NCBI GenBank assembly: GCA_019913005.1
Contig: JAIOHL010000067.1
Span: forward strand, 1-64,000
Direction of reading: 5' to 3'
Source: Anaerolineae bacterium
GTDB lineage: Bacteria > Chloroflexota > Anaerolineae > Aggregatilineales > J027
Length of the DNA stretch: 64,000 nt
Shown here: positions 47,301 to 55,819 of the stretch, piece by piece
How the letters are laid out: every line of letters starts with the position of its first letter
Position numbering within the stretch: the stretch's first letter is position 1
Position numbers and translations under genes: made by a program
The notes under the pieces: generated by a model
The model's database searches: none
The model's input: the letters and a program-made list of their open reading frames with translations, nothing else
What the model was told of the DNA's origin: nothing

Positions 47301-50300
47301 CTGAGAAAACCGTATTGGTATGGCCTCGGAATTGGCGGATTTGTTCACCTGTCTCAACGTCCCACAAAATCAGAGTGTTGTCTTCTGAACCCGACAAAAT
47401 CGTGCGACCATCTGGGCTAAACGCGACAGCCCGCACCCAATTCGTATGCCCCGTAAAACGCCGCACAATTTCCCCGCTGGCAATATCCCACAAAATCAGA
47501 GTGTTGTCGTCACCGCCAGACAAAAGATAACGTCCATCCGGGCTAACCGCCGCCGCCAATACTCGTCCAGTATGTCCGACAAACTGTTGACGGACACCGG
47601 GTGCATAGCCGACCTGTGCCAGTACACTTTGGGCCAACGCCGAGGGCTGTTCAGATTGATTGGCTTGCAAGGCTAGGGCGATGGAAAGTTGATTATCGCC
47701 GTTTTGAAGGGCGACCTGCTGGGCATTTGCCGCTTGTAAAACACTTTGGGCCAATTGGCGTTGAATCTCTGCCACATCCTCCGCCGCCAACCGCCCTGCT
47801 GATTCTGTCTGGACAATGGCGGCTTGTGTCGAAACATTATTAGCATTGATCTCAGCTTCGCCCTGTGCAACCGTTGCAGTAGAGGCGTTGTTTCGAGCAT
47901 TGGCGGCCTCGGTTGCGGCATTATCGGCCTGTACCAATGCCTCGCCCTGTGCGATAGTTGCTGCTATTGCATTTTCTTGAGCAATCGCCGCCTGAGTCGC
48001 TGCGTTGTTTGCCTCAACAACGGCCTGACCCTGTGCAAAAGTCGCTGTCGCTGCATTGTCCCTAGCAATCTCAGCTTGCTCCAATGCCACACCCTGTGCA
48101 TTAGTCGCCGTTGCTGCACTATTTTGGGCATCCCTCGCCGAGGTCGCGGCAATAAAGGCTTGGTTAATGGCATCCCCGCGTGCTGTCTCCGCAACTTGGG
48201 CCTGAACTTCAGCCGCTCCTTGCGCATAGGTAGCGGTAACGGCAGCTAATTCAGCAGTCGAGGCACTATTGACTGCGATAGTAGCAGCTTGATTGGCAGT
48301 AGCGGCTTGTTGGTCAGAGATGCCCTGCAAATATTGAGCAGTTCGGGCACTGTCTACTGCATCTGCACGCGCACTTTCAGCCCGACGGCTCTGGCTAAAG
48401 GCAAAGATGGTTAGGCCAATCCCCATGACTGCGACCAGCACCGCCGCGATGAGGGCCAAACCGCGATTGCGATTGCGCCGACGAAGCTCCGCTTCCCGCG
48501 CTTTACGTTCCTGTTCTGCCGCCAATTCCAATTCGCGTTTTTGGGCACTGGCATGGATAAAATCTACTTCGCGCTGATTCAGGGCAATATCGCCCCCCGC
48601 CAGCAGTGCCTCATACTGCTGTAGACGCACCCCAGAAACCAGATAATTGGCGTCTTGCTGATGATCCCACCATTCCTGTGTTTCACTCGTCAAGCGCCGC
48701 TGCAAACGCAAATCTTCACGGCTATCATTGAGCCATTCTCGCAGACGTACCCATTGGCGAATTAAGGCTTCATGGGCCACTTCAACCGTAGGTTCGCGCG
48801 TCTGGGGATCATTGTCAAACGTCAGCAGGCGCGATTTGCCAAAGATGTCAATAACTGCTTCCATGACCTCTTGCTGCTGCCCTGCCACCGAAATCAATTC
48901 GGCCCAGTGAGCACGACGGCGGGTATCTTCGTTCCCTTCGCCAACTGCCACCAAGCGCAGGAACATCTGACGGGTAGCGGATTGCTTTTCGGGGTCTAAC
49001 TGTATAAATATTTCTTCGGCCCGTCGCGCCAACGCCCCCAACGCGCCACCGATTTCATGATAGGCTTTCATCGTCAGGGTCATGCCTTCACGCCGTTCAA
49101 AAACCTCGGTCAAGGCATATTGCAGCAAGGGAAGTGCCCCCGGCTCATTGCTGACATCACTTACAATCGCCGCCACGAGTTGTGGCTCGACAATTAATCC
49201 AACCCGTTTAGCTGGCCCAACAATAGTCCGTTCCAATTCATCAGCCGAGAGGGGTAATACCACTTCAGTACGTTCACGAATCAGCGCCCCAAACTCAGGA
49301 TAAAGCAGGGGGCGATCATAAAAATCGGCCCGCAGGGTAATAATAATTCTGACGCGGCTGGCGGGATCACGTGCAGCGGCTAATAGGCTGGCAAGAAAAT
49401 GAGTGCGTTCGGCCTCATTTTCGACCAGCGTAAACACTTCCTCAAACTGGTCAATCACCAGCACCAACTCACTATTGCCCCCCGGCAGAACCGATTTCAC
49501 CATTTCAGTCAGGCCATTGGGGTCTTCGCGCAGCCGTTGGAGCGTTGCTTCATCAGCGTTGATTGCAAATGAGAGGAGTTCAGTTTCAATCTGGGTGACG
49601 GGATGTGGGCCGGGCACCATTTCAGCATAAAAACTTGAGCCATAGCCAGTAATTGCACCATCCCGCAGTTTCGGAATCAAACCAGCCTTTACAACACTTG
49701 ATTTACCACTACCGCTTGGCCCTATGACCGCCAAAAAACGCGAATCAGGGTGATTATCCCGCAGGCGATTAAGCAGTTGGTCAACAAGATTGTCGCGTCC
49801 AAAAAAATCAGCAGCATCCGCAACTTGAAAAGCCCGCAACCCCTTATAAGGATTAACAGGCTCGGCCAACATTAGCAAATTGGTGTCAATGGTAATTGGC
49901 CCGGTTGTGGCCGAGTCGCGGGTGATGATGATAAGCTCATCCCCAGTATCTTCCACTTGAGCAGGTTTCGCTGATGAGGAAGCACCCAACGCACGCCTGA
50001 AATCGGCAGCAAAGGTCAACGTATCAGGATAACGATCTTGCGGGTCTTTGGCGGTTGCTTTTTGAATGACCCGATTCAGCGAAGTAGGTAACTCATTTCG
50101 TAGGTCACGCAGGGGAGGCAGAGGGTCATTCAAATGGCGCAAAATCAATTCGGACGATTGGGCATCCGCAAAGGGCTGTTGACCTGTTAATACCTCATAC
50201 ATCACAATACCGAGGCCATAGACATCGGTTTGCGGCGTAATGGGCTGACTCCGAATCTGCTCCGGCGACATATAGGCAGGCGAGCCGATCACTGTACCGG

Positions 50301-50832
50301 GAGTATCCAGATCATCCGCCGCACCAACGACCTTGCCATCGCCCAAGTTTTTCGCAATCCCAAAATCCGACAAATAGGCATTGCGTTCTTCATCGAGCAA
50401 AATATTGGCGGGCTTGAGGTCGCGGTGAATGACCCCATTGCGATGCGCGACAGCCAATGCCGCCCCAATTTGGTCAAGTAAGCGGCCTGCTTCTTCAGGC
50501 GTCCAAAAACCACGTTTAAGCGCGTCCTGCATACTGCCCCCGCGCAACCACCGCATAACCAAAAACGCACCTGTAGGGTCGCGCCAATAGTCATAGAGGG
50601 GAACGATATGGAGATGTTCTAATCGGGCAACCAATTGGGCTTCGGCCTCAAATCGCCGAATAAAGTCGGGGTGATTGGCATATTGGGGCAGGATAATTTT
50701 GATCGCAACCTCGCGTTTGACAAGCGTCTGATAGGCGCGATAAACAGCCCCAAAGCCCCCCTGCCCAATGCGTTCTTGTAGCTCATAACCTTTAATCGTG
50801 TGCCCGCTAAGGTTATCCATATTTCCATCCAA
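44386..50832 (-). CDS. Ser/Thr protein kinase-STAND ATPase-WD40 giant signalling protein
   Basis: A 2148-residue protein. Kinase domain 15-285: GQGGFGAV (23-30), K45, HRDLKPAN (D138), DFG (156-158). STAND-type ATPase 325-700: Walker A GPSGSGKS (371-378), Walker B LVLVIDQFEE. One membrane helix at about 790-812. A helical low-complexity stalk (820-1010) with 28-residue repeats based on TATxAQG. Then 21 WD repeats (about 1084-1975), and a C-terminal Cys-containing domain after a TPTPSPTLP linker. The kinase and ATPase would be inside and the propellers outside the membrane. ATG at 50832 or 50820 could be used. Probably senses ligands or assemblies at the surface. Confidence 0.88.
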   Translation of the reverse strand: MDGNMDNLSGHTIKGYELQERIGQGGFGAVYRAYQTLVKREVAIKIILPQYANHPDFIRRFEAEAQLVARLEHLHIVPLYDYWRDPTGAFLVMRWLRGGSMQDALKRGFWTPEEAGRLLDQIGAALAVAHRNGVIHRDLKPANILLDEERNAYLSDFGIAKNLGDGKVVGAADDLDTPGTVIGSPAYMSPEQIRSQPITPQTDVYGLGIVMYEVLTGQQPFADAQSSELILRHLNDPLPPLRDLRNELPTSLNRVIQKATAKDPQDRYPDTLTFAADFRRALGASSSAKPAQVEDTGDELIIITRDSATTGPITIDTNLLMLAEPVNPYKGLRAFQVADAADFFGRDNLVDQLLNRLRDNHPDSRFLAVIGPSGSGKSSVVKAGLIPKLRDGAITGYGSSFYAEMVPGPHPVTQIETELLSFAINADEATLQRLREDPNGLTEMVKSVLPGGNSELVLVIDQFEEVFTLVENEAERTHFLASLLAAARDPASRVRIIITLRADFYDRPLLYPEFGALIRERTEVVLPLSADELERTIVGPAKRVGLIVEPQLVAAIVSDVSNEPGALPLLQYALTEVFERREGMTLTMKAYHEIGGALGALARRAEEIFIQLDPEKQSATRQMFLRLVAVGEGNEDTRRRAHWAELISVAGQQQEVMEAVIDIFGKSRLLTFDNDPQTREPTVEVAHEALIRQWVRLREWLNDSREDLRLQRRLTSETQEWWDHQQDANYLVSGVRLQQYEALLAGGDIALNQREVDFIHASAQKRELELAAEQERKAREAELRRRNRNRGLALIAAVLVAVMGIGLTIFAFSQSRRAESARADAVDSARTAQYLQGISDQQAATANQAATIAVNSASTAELAAVTATYAQGAAEVQAQVAETARGDAINQAFIAATSARDAQNSAATATNAQGVALEQAEIARDNAATATFAQGQAVVEANNAATQAAIAQENAIAATIAQGEALVQADNAATEAANARNNASTATVAQGEAEINANNVSTQAAIVQTESAGRLAAEDVAEIQRQLAQSVLQAANAQQVALQNGDNQLSIALALQANQSEQPSALAQSVLAQVGYAPGVRQQFVGHTGRVLAAAVSPDGRYLLSGGDDNTLILWDIASGEIVRRFTGHTNWVRAVAFSPDGRTILSGSEDNTLILWDVETGEQIRQFRGHTNTVFSVAFSPDGKHALSGSGDTTLILWDIETGTQLQKLSGNLGPVASVAFSPDGLTALSGSVENGTDSRQGIVVLWDMVAGREIRRFEGHTDWVRAVAFSPDGRSILSGADDSRLILWDMATGQEIHRFEGHTNWVRAIAFTPDGLRFVSASADDTLKIWEVESGDLLYTLRGHVANVNTVAVSPDGLTVFSGADDMALLQWDIHPGAVTEQFSGRGAPNGDLAASPDGRTLLTGSLDGSVILWAVETGQVINRLVGHTAPVTSIEFNFDGQFALTGSNDTTAIWWNVLSGQVVLRLEGHTSPVTSVAISPNGETALTGSQDGLLILWNLLTGEEIRRFEGYEGRVYAVAFSLDGQQALGGFEDSSLILWDVSTGEEVIRFEGHGGPVTSAEFSPRGGSILSGSTDGILVLWDIQTATRVRSFTGQDSPITRAQFSPDGTQFLSAAENGTLVLWDRETGEILHRYNDPSAGAIFGMDMAATPTGFNILAGGLNRVWMVWEWENETPLQRFADLGHGGAVRDISISADNQRMLSAADDHRLILWDLTTGAEIRRFEGHTGRVLAATFNADNQWLVSGSDNGEIILWDVATGQQVRQFAGHVGAVYSLVWQNTTSHVISSGEDGRILVWDVETGTQIQQVTDQESAVLSLALSADEQQILSGGADGTIILWSLQGEEIQRFTGHLGAVNSVAFSPNRRQILSGSSDESLILWDVAMGTEVRRFRRHIASVNSVAFNLDGNTALSGSTDTTVILWDLESGEEIRRFEGHRGGVNHVAFSHDGRAAFSASDDGSIIQWRIDTLEELKMWVRENRLVRDLSCSEREIYIVEPFCTPAELAQTLTPTPSPTLPTQPQIRLVYTADSILLFNISPFQQNVSDLVFEGDSFGTFSTAQWLPANVSLDDLRRMLPDACLQLVTRDEAVMPSPCRNSLGWIRQSAASAHFWTAANGNSVFYVRRGEETLATCSISAGTCEFAVTEE
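44920..47583 (-). repeat. Array of 21 WD40 repeats encoded within the kinase gene
   Basis: About 126-base units encode consecutive blades, most with FEGH at the start, SPDG in the middle and LILWD at the end. I count 21, which divides into three seven-bladed propellers; blades 7-8 and 14 are the most degenerate, near the expected propeller borders. The DNA units are diverged, so this is not a recent tandem expansion. Confidence 0.8.
47800..48220 (-). repeat. Coding repeats of the coiled-coil-like stalk in the kinase gene
   Basis: Encodes a chain of Ala/Asn/Gln/Thr-rich repeats; at least three successive units are 28 residues long (four heptads), each with TxAQG. Coordinates are approximate. 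Confidence 0.6.
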
Positions 50833-50901
50833 GTTGGCCTGCCAAAGTTGTATGTATTGCGTTTAGATTAGCATCATTTATGGTTTTTGTGCAAAAGTGC
50901 C

Positions 50902-50940
50902 GCGAAAATAACAAAGGCGACTTCCGTTTAGAAATCGCCT
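50902..50940 (-). terminator. Intrinsic terminator after coaX
   Basis: On the minus strand a ten-bp stem (50940-50931 with 50924-50915, one G-U) with a six-base loop is followed by TTTGTTATTTT. It lies 28 bases after the coaX stop and separates it from the kinase gene. Confidence 0.75.
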
Positions 50941-50968
50941 CTGTCGGAGGTTTACGCCCCAAATTAGC

Positions 50969-51730
50969 CTATGCATTACGTTCCGCCACCAAACGCAACC
51001 CTTCAAGCGTCAAATAGGGATCAACTACATCAAACCGATCGGTTAGTGGAGCGATAAGGCTCACCAAGCCTCCGGTGGCGACTACTTTTGCATCCCCCAA
51101 TTCGGCTTTTACGCGGTCAATCAAGCCTTCGGTCATGGCGACATAACCCACCACCAATCCTGCCTGCATCGAATGAACTGTATTGCGCCCAATCACGGAT
51201 GGCGGCGGCACTAAATCCACATAGGGGAGCTTGGCAGCTTTACTGACCAACGAATCAACCGTCGCGTACAATCCGGCGGAAATCGCCACACCCAAAAAAT
51301 CACCTTGTGCATTGATAGCGATAAACTTGGTCGCCGTGCCAAAATCCACCACAATGCAGTTGGCTTTGAAGTGGTCATAGGCTGCTACCGCGTCGGCAAT
51401 CAAATCCGCCCCCACCTGATGGGGAAAATCGGTGAGGATATTGATGCCCAAATTCACCCCATATTGCAGTACCACAGGTTTACGTGGAACATAACGTTCG
51501 GCCAGTTGAATCATGCCGGGAGTCAGCTTTGGAACCACGCTGCTCACGACTGAATTTTTGAGTTGGGTGATGTCCAGACCGGAATCAGCGAAAAATTGGC
51601 GGAAATAGGCGGCATATTCATCTGCCATACGGTCAGCAACGGTTTGCACCCGCCAAACGTGTGTCCATTGCTGACCGTTGTGTATGCCAAACTTTACGTT
51701 GGTGTTGCCAACGTCAATGGCAAACAGCAT
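50969..51730 (-). CDS. coaX: Type III pantothenate kinase
   Basis: A 253-residue ASKHA-fold kinase making 4'-phosphopantothenate, the first step of CoA synthesis. The start IDVGNTNVKFG holds the P-loop-like Asp (D6); HQVGADLIADAVAAY and VVDFGTATKF are the family motifs, and VVATGGL is near the end. It starts six bases after the aminotransferase stop, so it is in the same leftward operon as the beta-alanine-type genes; beta-alanine is a pantothenate precursor. The normal DFGTAT is followed by K instead of the usual T. Confidence 0.92.
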   Translation of the reverse strand: MLFAIDVGNTNVKFGIHNGQQWTHVWRVQTVADRMADEYAAYFRQFFADSGLDITQLKNSVVSSVVPKLTPGMIQLAERYVPRKPVVLQYGVNLGINILTDFPHQVGADLIADAVAAYDHFKANCIVVDFGTATKFIAINAQGDFLGVAISAGLYATVDSLVSKAAKLPYVDLVPPPSVIGRNTVHSMQAGLVVGYVAMTEGLIDRVKAELGDAKVVATGGLVSLIAPLTDRFDVVDPYLTLEGLRLVAERNA

Positions 51731-51736
51731 TCGTTT

Positions 51737-53086
51737 TTATCCTTCGTAGTAGGTGTCTACTTCATCAAGGGCCGCATCCAAAATTTGAAGCCCTTCCTGA
51801 AGCTGCTCTTCGGTAATAATCAGCGGCGGAGTGCAGAACACATAATCCCAGCGAATCATCGTGCTAAGGCCAGCCTTACGCAGTGCCGCCCCTAATTTTT
51901 TGGTCGGTTCACTCTGCGGCAGATTAAATCCACTCATGGGGGCGCGGGTTTCACGGTTCTTGACTAGTTCCAACACATGGTGCATCCCTACGCCGCGCAC
52001 TTCGCCAATTGAGGGGTGTTTTTCAGCAAGGTCATTCAAGCCGCGCCGCAGCACTTTGCCCATCTCACGCGAACGTTCAATGAGATTCTCTTGATGATAA
52101 ACTTCCAACGTCGCCACACCGGCCGCACAAGCCAACGTATGAGCGCTGTAGGTTAGGCCACCCCAGAAGATATGGTCGTCAAAATACTTGGCAACTTCTT
52201 CGGAAACAGTCACACCACCCAATGGCACATAACCACAGGTAACGCCTTTGGCAAAGGTAATCATGTCGGGATTGACCCCATAATGATTGATGCCAAACCA
52301 TTCACCCGTGCGCCCAAAACCACTCATCACTTCATCGGCAATCAGCAGGATGCCATATTTATCACAGATTTCGCGGATACGCTTCCAAAAAACTGGCCCG
52401 CCTTGAATGATACCGCTTGAACCGCTGTAGCCTTCTAACATAATCGCGGCGACGTATTGCGGCCCTTCCAAAATGATCGTGTCCTCGATCAAATCTGCCA
52501 ACAGCGCATCCCCTTCATCGGGAGTGCGGTCACGATAAATGGGGCTGCGATAGGAATAAGGATCAGGCACATGCACGATCCAAGGAACGCCCGGTTCATT
52601 CGCCAAACGGCGTGGATCACCCCCCGCCGAGGCCGAAGCAAACGTCCCGCCGTGATAAGCACGATACCGCGCCACAATCTTTTGGCGTCCGGTATACTGG
52701 CGGGCCAGCTTCATGGCATTTTCGACACCTTCGGCCCCGCTGCATGTAAATAGGGTTTTCTTGAGATTCCCCGGCATCACTTCGGCCAGCATTTGGCCCA
52801 AACGACCACGCGGCTCGGTGGCAAGCGTCGGTTGCACATAACATAGCTTTTCGACCTGTTCCTGAATGGCACGGATCACATGTTTATTGCTGTGACCGAT
52901 GTTGACATTGACCAACTGCGATGACCAATCGAGATAGCGTTTGCCATCGGCGTCCCACACATAGACTCCTTCGGCACGGACGGCACTCACTGGATTGGCC
53001 CATGTGTTTTGGGCTGACCAACTGGTGAGGGTATATTCACGGTTAAGTTCGACCAGTTCCGCATGACTGGCGATATGAGAAGCCAT
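51737..53086 (-). CDS. Class III (PLP-dependent) omega-aminotransferase
   Basis: A 449-residue fold-type I aminotransferase. The PLP lysine is probably K280 in ITFAKGVT, with D251 in IADEVMSGFGRTG and the phosphate site SGAEGVENA (116-124). Members transaminate beta-alanine, taurine, GABA and similar amines. In this operon, with dihydropyrimidinase and a malonate-semialdehyde-type dehydrogenase, beta-alanine:pyruvate aminotransferase is the best guess, but sequence alone does not fix the substrate. It lies 79 bases after the dihydropyrimidinase gene. Confidence 0.85.
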   Translation of the reverse strand: MASHIASHAELVELNREYTLTSWSAQNTWANPVSAVRAEGVYVWDADGKRYLDWSSQLVNVNIGHSNKHVIRAIQEQVEKLCYVQPTLATEPRGRLGQMLAEVMPGNLKKTLFTCSGAEGVENAMKLARQYTGRQKIVARYRAYHGGTFASASAGGDPRRLANEPGVPWIVHVPDPYSYRSPIYRDRTPDEGDALLADLIEDTIILEGPQYVAAIMLEGYSGSSGIIQGGPVFWKRIREICDKYGILLIADEVMSGFGRTGEWFGINHYGVNPDMITFAKGVTCGYVPLGGVTVSEEVAKYFDDHIFWGGLTYSAHTLACAAGVATLEVYHQENLIERSREMGKVLRRGLNDLAEKHPSIGEVRGVGMHHVLELVKNRETRAPMSGFNLPQSEPTKKLGAALRKAGLSTMIRWDYVFCTPPLIITEEQLQEGLQILDAALDEVDTYYEG

Positions 53087-53165
53087 ATAAAACCTTCCTT
53101 GAACACTGATTTTTTGAACAAAAGAACAACGGGCCTATCCGATAAACCCATTGTCCAGGATTGGC

Positions 53166-54638
53166 TTATAACACAGGCGCATGTGGGCTACGCGGGATAA
53201 ATTGACCTTTGCCTTTTTCACCCACCCATTTCTCGCCATCCACAATCTTCTTACCGCGCAGATAGACCTGCACCGGAACACCGCGTACCCGCATCCCCTC
53301 ATACACGTTGTAATCCACGCGCATATGGTGGGTCTTGGCGCTGATGGTATGTTCCTTGTTCGGGTCCCACACCACAATATCGGCATCTGCACCAACAGCA
53401 ATCGTACCCTTGCGTGGATACATGCCAAAAATCCGGGCGGGATTGGTGCAGTTGAGTTCAACAAAACGGCTGGGGCTGAACCGACCACCATTTACCCCGC
53501 GATGCCACATGACCATCATGCGGTCTTCCAAACCGGGCATCCCATTCGGAATCTTGGCGAAGTTGCCCTTGCCCAATTCTTTGCCGGGACGACGATAGGA
53601 CGGGTCTTGGGATTCGAAGCCAACCCAGTTGCCGCCATGCTTCTGATGCCATTCCTGCCAAGGGCCTTTACCGCCTTCATACCAAAAGTCGCAGTGGTCG
53701 GTGCTGACGATTTGTAGGGTGCTGTCACGTAGTGCTTTCCACAAGACTTCTTGGTCGTGTTTAGTACGGATCGGTGGCGAGCAGACAAATTTCGCGCCTT
53801 CAAAGCCGGGGGCTGCCAGATGTTCTTCAACGGTTAGGAATAGATATTGAGTACAGGTTTCGCCCATGACCGGATAACCCAAAGCCCGACCCCGCTGCAA
53901 GGCTTGGATGGAGGGTTCGCAGGTCATATGCACCACGTATAGCGAACACCCCGTTAACCCTGCCATCATCACGGCACGATTGGTCGCTTCACCTTCAATT
54001 TCCGGTGGACGTGAACTGGCGTGATACTTAGGATCAGTCTTGCCAGTGGCGACCAATTGCGGGGTCAACTGTGCTTCGACATCGCCGTTTTCAGCATGTA
54101 CCATCACAATCATGCCGTGTTTGGCTGCGACCTGCATTGCTTTAAAAAGGGTGGTGTCGTCCACCATAAACACATTTTTATAGGCCATAAACAGCTTAAG
54201 GCTGGTCACGCCTTCATGAATCAACGATGGAATTTCTTCCAACACATCTTGGCGCAAATCAGTAATGGCAAGATGGAACCCATAGTCTACGCAGGCAATT
54301 TCGGCTTTCTTGCGCCATATCTTAAGTCCATCCGCCAAGCTGCCGCCTTTGGGTTGAATCACAAAGTCAATATGACCCGTCGTGCCGCCAAAGGCTGCCG
54401 CGATGTGTCCACTTTCGAAATCGTCATTGCTGTCTGTGCCACCAAATGGCAAATCCAGATGGGTATGGACATCAATCCCACCCGGCATTAAATATTTACC
54501 CGCGCAATCCACCACTGTATGACCAGCAGCGGGAATGTCGCGCCCGATCAGGCTGACAACTTCGCCTTCCACCAACACATCGGCTTTTACCATGTCGCTG
54601 GCGGTGATGACCGTGCCATTCTTAAATAAAGTCCCCAT
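53166..54638 (-). CDS. Dihydropyrimidinase/hydantoinase
   Basis: A 490-residue amidohydrolase opening dihydrouracil or hydantoin rings. The binuclear metal site is visible: DVHTHLD (H58, H60), K148 in TSLKLFMAYKN as the carboxylated lysine, VHAENGD, VVHMTCE and STDHCDF. The length is typical. No dihydropyrimidine dehydrogenase or beta-ureidopropionase is in the window, so the pathway would need genes elsewhere. It lies between the LLM oxidoreductase (67 bases) and the aminotransferase in the leftward operon. Confidence 0.9.
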   Translation of the reverse strand: MGTLFKNGTVITASDMVKADVLVEGEVVSLIGRDIPAAGHTVVDCAGKYLMPGGIDVHTHLDLPFGGTDSNDDFESGHIAAAFGGTTGHIDFVIQPKGGSLADGLKIWRKKAEIACVDYGFHLAITDLRQDVLEEIPSLIHEGVTSLKLFMAYKNVFMVDDTTLFKAMQVAAKHGMIVMVHAENGDVEAQLTPQLVATGKTDPKYHASSRPPEIEGEATNRAVMMAGLTGCSLYVVHMTCEPSIQALQRGRALGYPVMGETCTQYLFLTVEEHLAAPGFEGAKFVCSPPIRTKHDQEVLWKALRDSTLQIVSTDHCDFWYEGGKGPWQEWHQKHGGNWVGFESQDPSYRRPGKELGKGNFAKIPNGMPGLEDRMMVMWHRGVNGGRFSPSRFVELNCTNPARIFGMYPRKGTIAVGADADIVVWDPNKEHTISAKTHHMRVDYNVYEGMRVRGVPVQVYLRGKKIVDGEKWVGEKGKGQFIPRSPHAPVL

Positions 54639-54705
54639 ACAAATCGCTCCTTTGAGTGAGGATGTCCGTTTTTAACAAGGCATATCGCTATGCCGATTCT
54701 AAAAT

Positions 54706-55713
54706 TTAGCGAACGGCTGATTTCTGGAAGGCGGGAAGGACATGTTTACCATACTGCTCGACAATGTGTTCTTCTTCACCGCACATCAAATAGATATTGA
54801 ACTGGGTCACGCCTGTGGATTCCAGTTCACGAATTTTCTCAATATGTTTTTCGATTGGGCCAAGCACCCCAAAACTGTCAATCACATCGTTGGTAATAAA
54901 ATCGAGGTGATCCGCGTCCTTATCGGCATGATGGCGATAATCATAGCCCTTGCGTCCGGCAATATAATCCGTTAGTGACTGAGGAATACCGCCCCCGGTA
55001 TGATATTTCTCCACCAAATCCGCGACATGATTCCCAACCATTGCCGGGAACCAGCGGGTTTGGGCGCGGCACTTCGCCATATCGTCAGAAACAAAGACCG
55101 GCGCAGCAGCACAGACCCGGAGTTTGGAAGCGTCGCGTCCCGCCTCGGTTGCGGCATCGCGGAACTGGGTAATAAACCAATTACAGAGGAAGGGGTCAGC
55201 CAATTGGATAATCAAACCGTCACCGTGCTGTCCAGCCGTCTTAAGTGCCAATGGCCCATACGCTGCGATCCAGATCGGCATATCATAATGTGACCACGTG
55301 AGGGTCGTAGGATACCCTTCCACAGGTGCTTCCTCCCCACGTGTTAATTTTCGCACCGTCTCCACAAATTCACCCATCTCAGCATAGGTCACGGGTTTGC
55401 GCCCCAACATGCGCTGTGAACTATCCCCACGCCCCACGCCCATGTCAATGCGTCCCCCGCTGAGAATCGCCAGCGAAGCGTGCATACTCGCCGTCACTGA
55501 CCAGTCACGAATGGCGGGGTTGGTTACAAATGGCCCAAAACGAACGCGCCTAGTGTGCTGGCTGGCGGCGGCCATATACGCATAACAGTCTTGCCAGAGA
55601 ACATGTGAATCAAAAAACCAAACATAATCAAATCCGGCGGCTTCGGCCTGCTTAATCAGATTGAGCGTGCGCTCTGGGCCGATGTCACCTTTAAATGTAA
55701 TTCCAAATTCCAT
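54706..55713 (-). CDS. LLM-class (luciferase-like) oxidoreductase, F420/FMN type
   Basis: A 335-residue TIM barrel of the luciferase superfamily: EFGITFKGD start, VWFFDSHVLW, GGRIDMGVGRGDSS and a substrate-cap region. It is not closely similar to the LLM protein at 12803. Adjacent dihydropyrimidinase and semialdehyde dehydrogenase genes suggest a redox or ring-oxidation step on a cyclic amide, but this is only context. Cofactor choice is not readable. Confidence 0.83.
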   Translation of the reverse strand: MEFGITFKGDIGPERTLNLIKQAEAAGFDYVWFFDSHVLWQDCYAYMAAASQHTRRVRFGPFVTNPAIRDWSVTASMHASLAILSGGRIDMGVGRGDSSQRMLGRKPVTYAEMGEFVETVRKLTRGEEAPVEGYPTTLTWSHYDMPIWIAAYGPLALKTAGQHGDGLIIQLADPFLCNWFITQFRDAATEAGRDASKLRVCAAAPVFVSDDMAKCRAQTRWFPAMVGNHVADLVEKYHTGGGIPQSLTDYIAGRKGYDYRHHADKDADHLDFITNDVIDSFGVLGPIEKHIEKIRELESTGVTQFNIYLMCGEEEHIVEQYGKHVLPAFQKSAVR

Positions 55714-55762
55714 AACTAAACTCCTGCATATTTTTTAGCGTGGTGTTAAATAATGGGTACGA

Positions 55763-55788
55763 AGGGGCGACCTTACTAGATCACCCCT
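55763..55788 (-). terminator. Hairpin between mmsA-like and LLM genes
   Basis: AGGGGTGA and TCGCCCCT pair over eight positions (one G-U) around a ten-base loop on the minus strand. There is no T-run, so it may be an attenuating or mRNA-stabilising hairpin rather than a full terminator. Confidence 0.4.
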
Positions 55789-55819
55789 GATTTAATCTCT
55801 ACATATTCGCAAACGAGTA

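Noticed and set aside
44920-47583. Possible CRISPR array or minisatellite because of regular spacing of about 126 bases
   Set aside because: The periodicity comes from WD repeats in one coding frame; units are diverged and there are no identical repeats with unique spacers.
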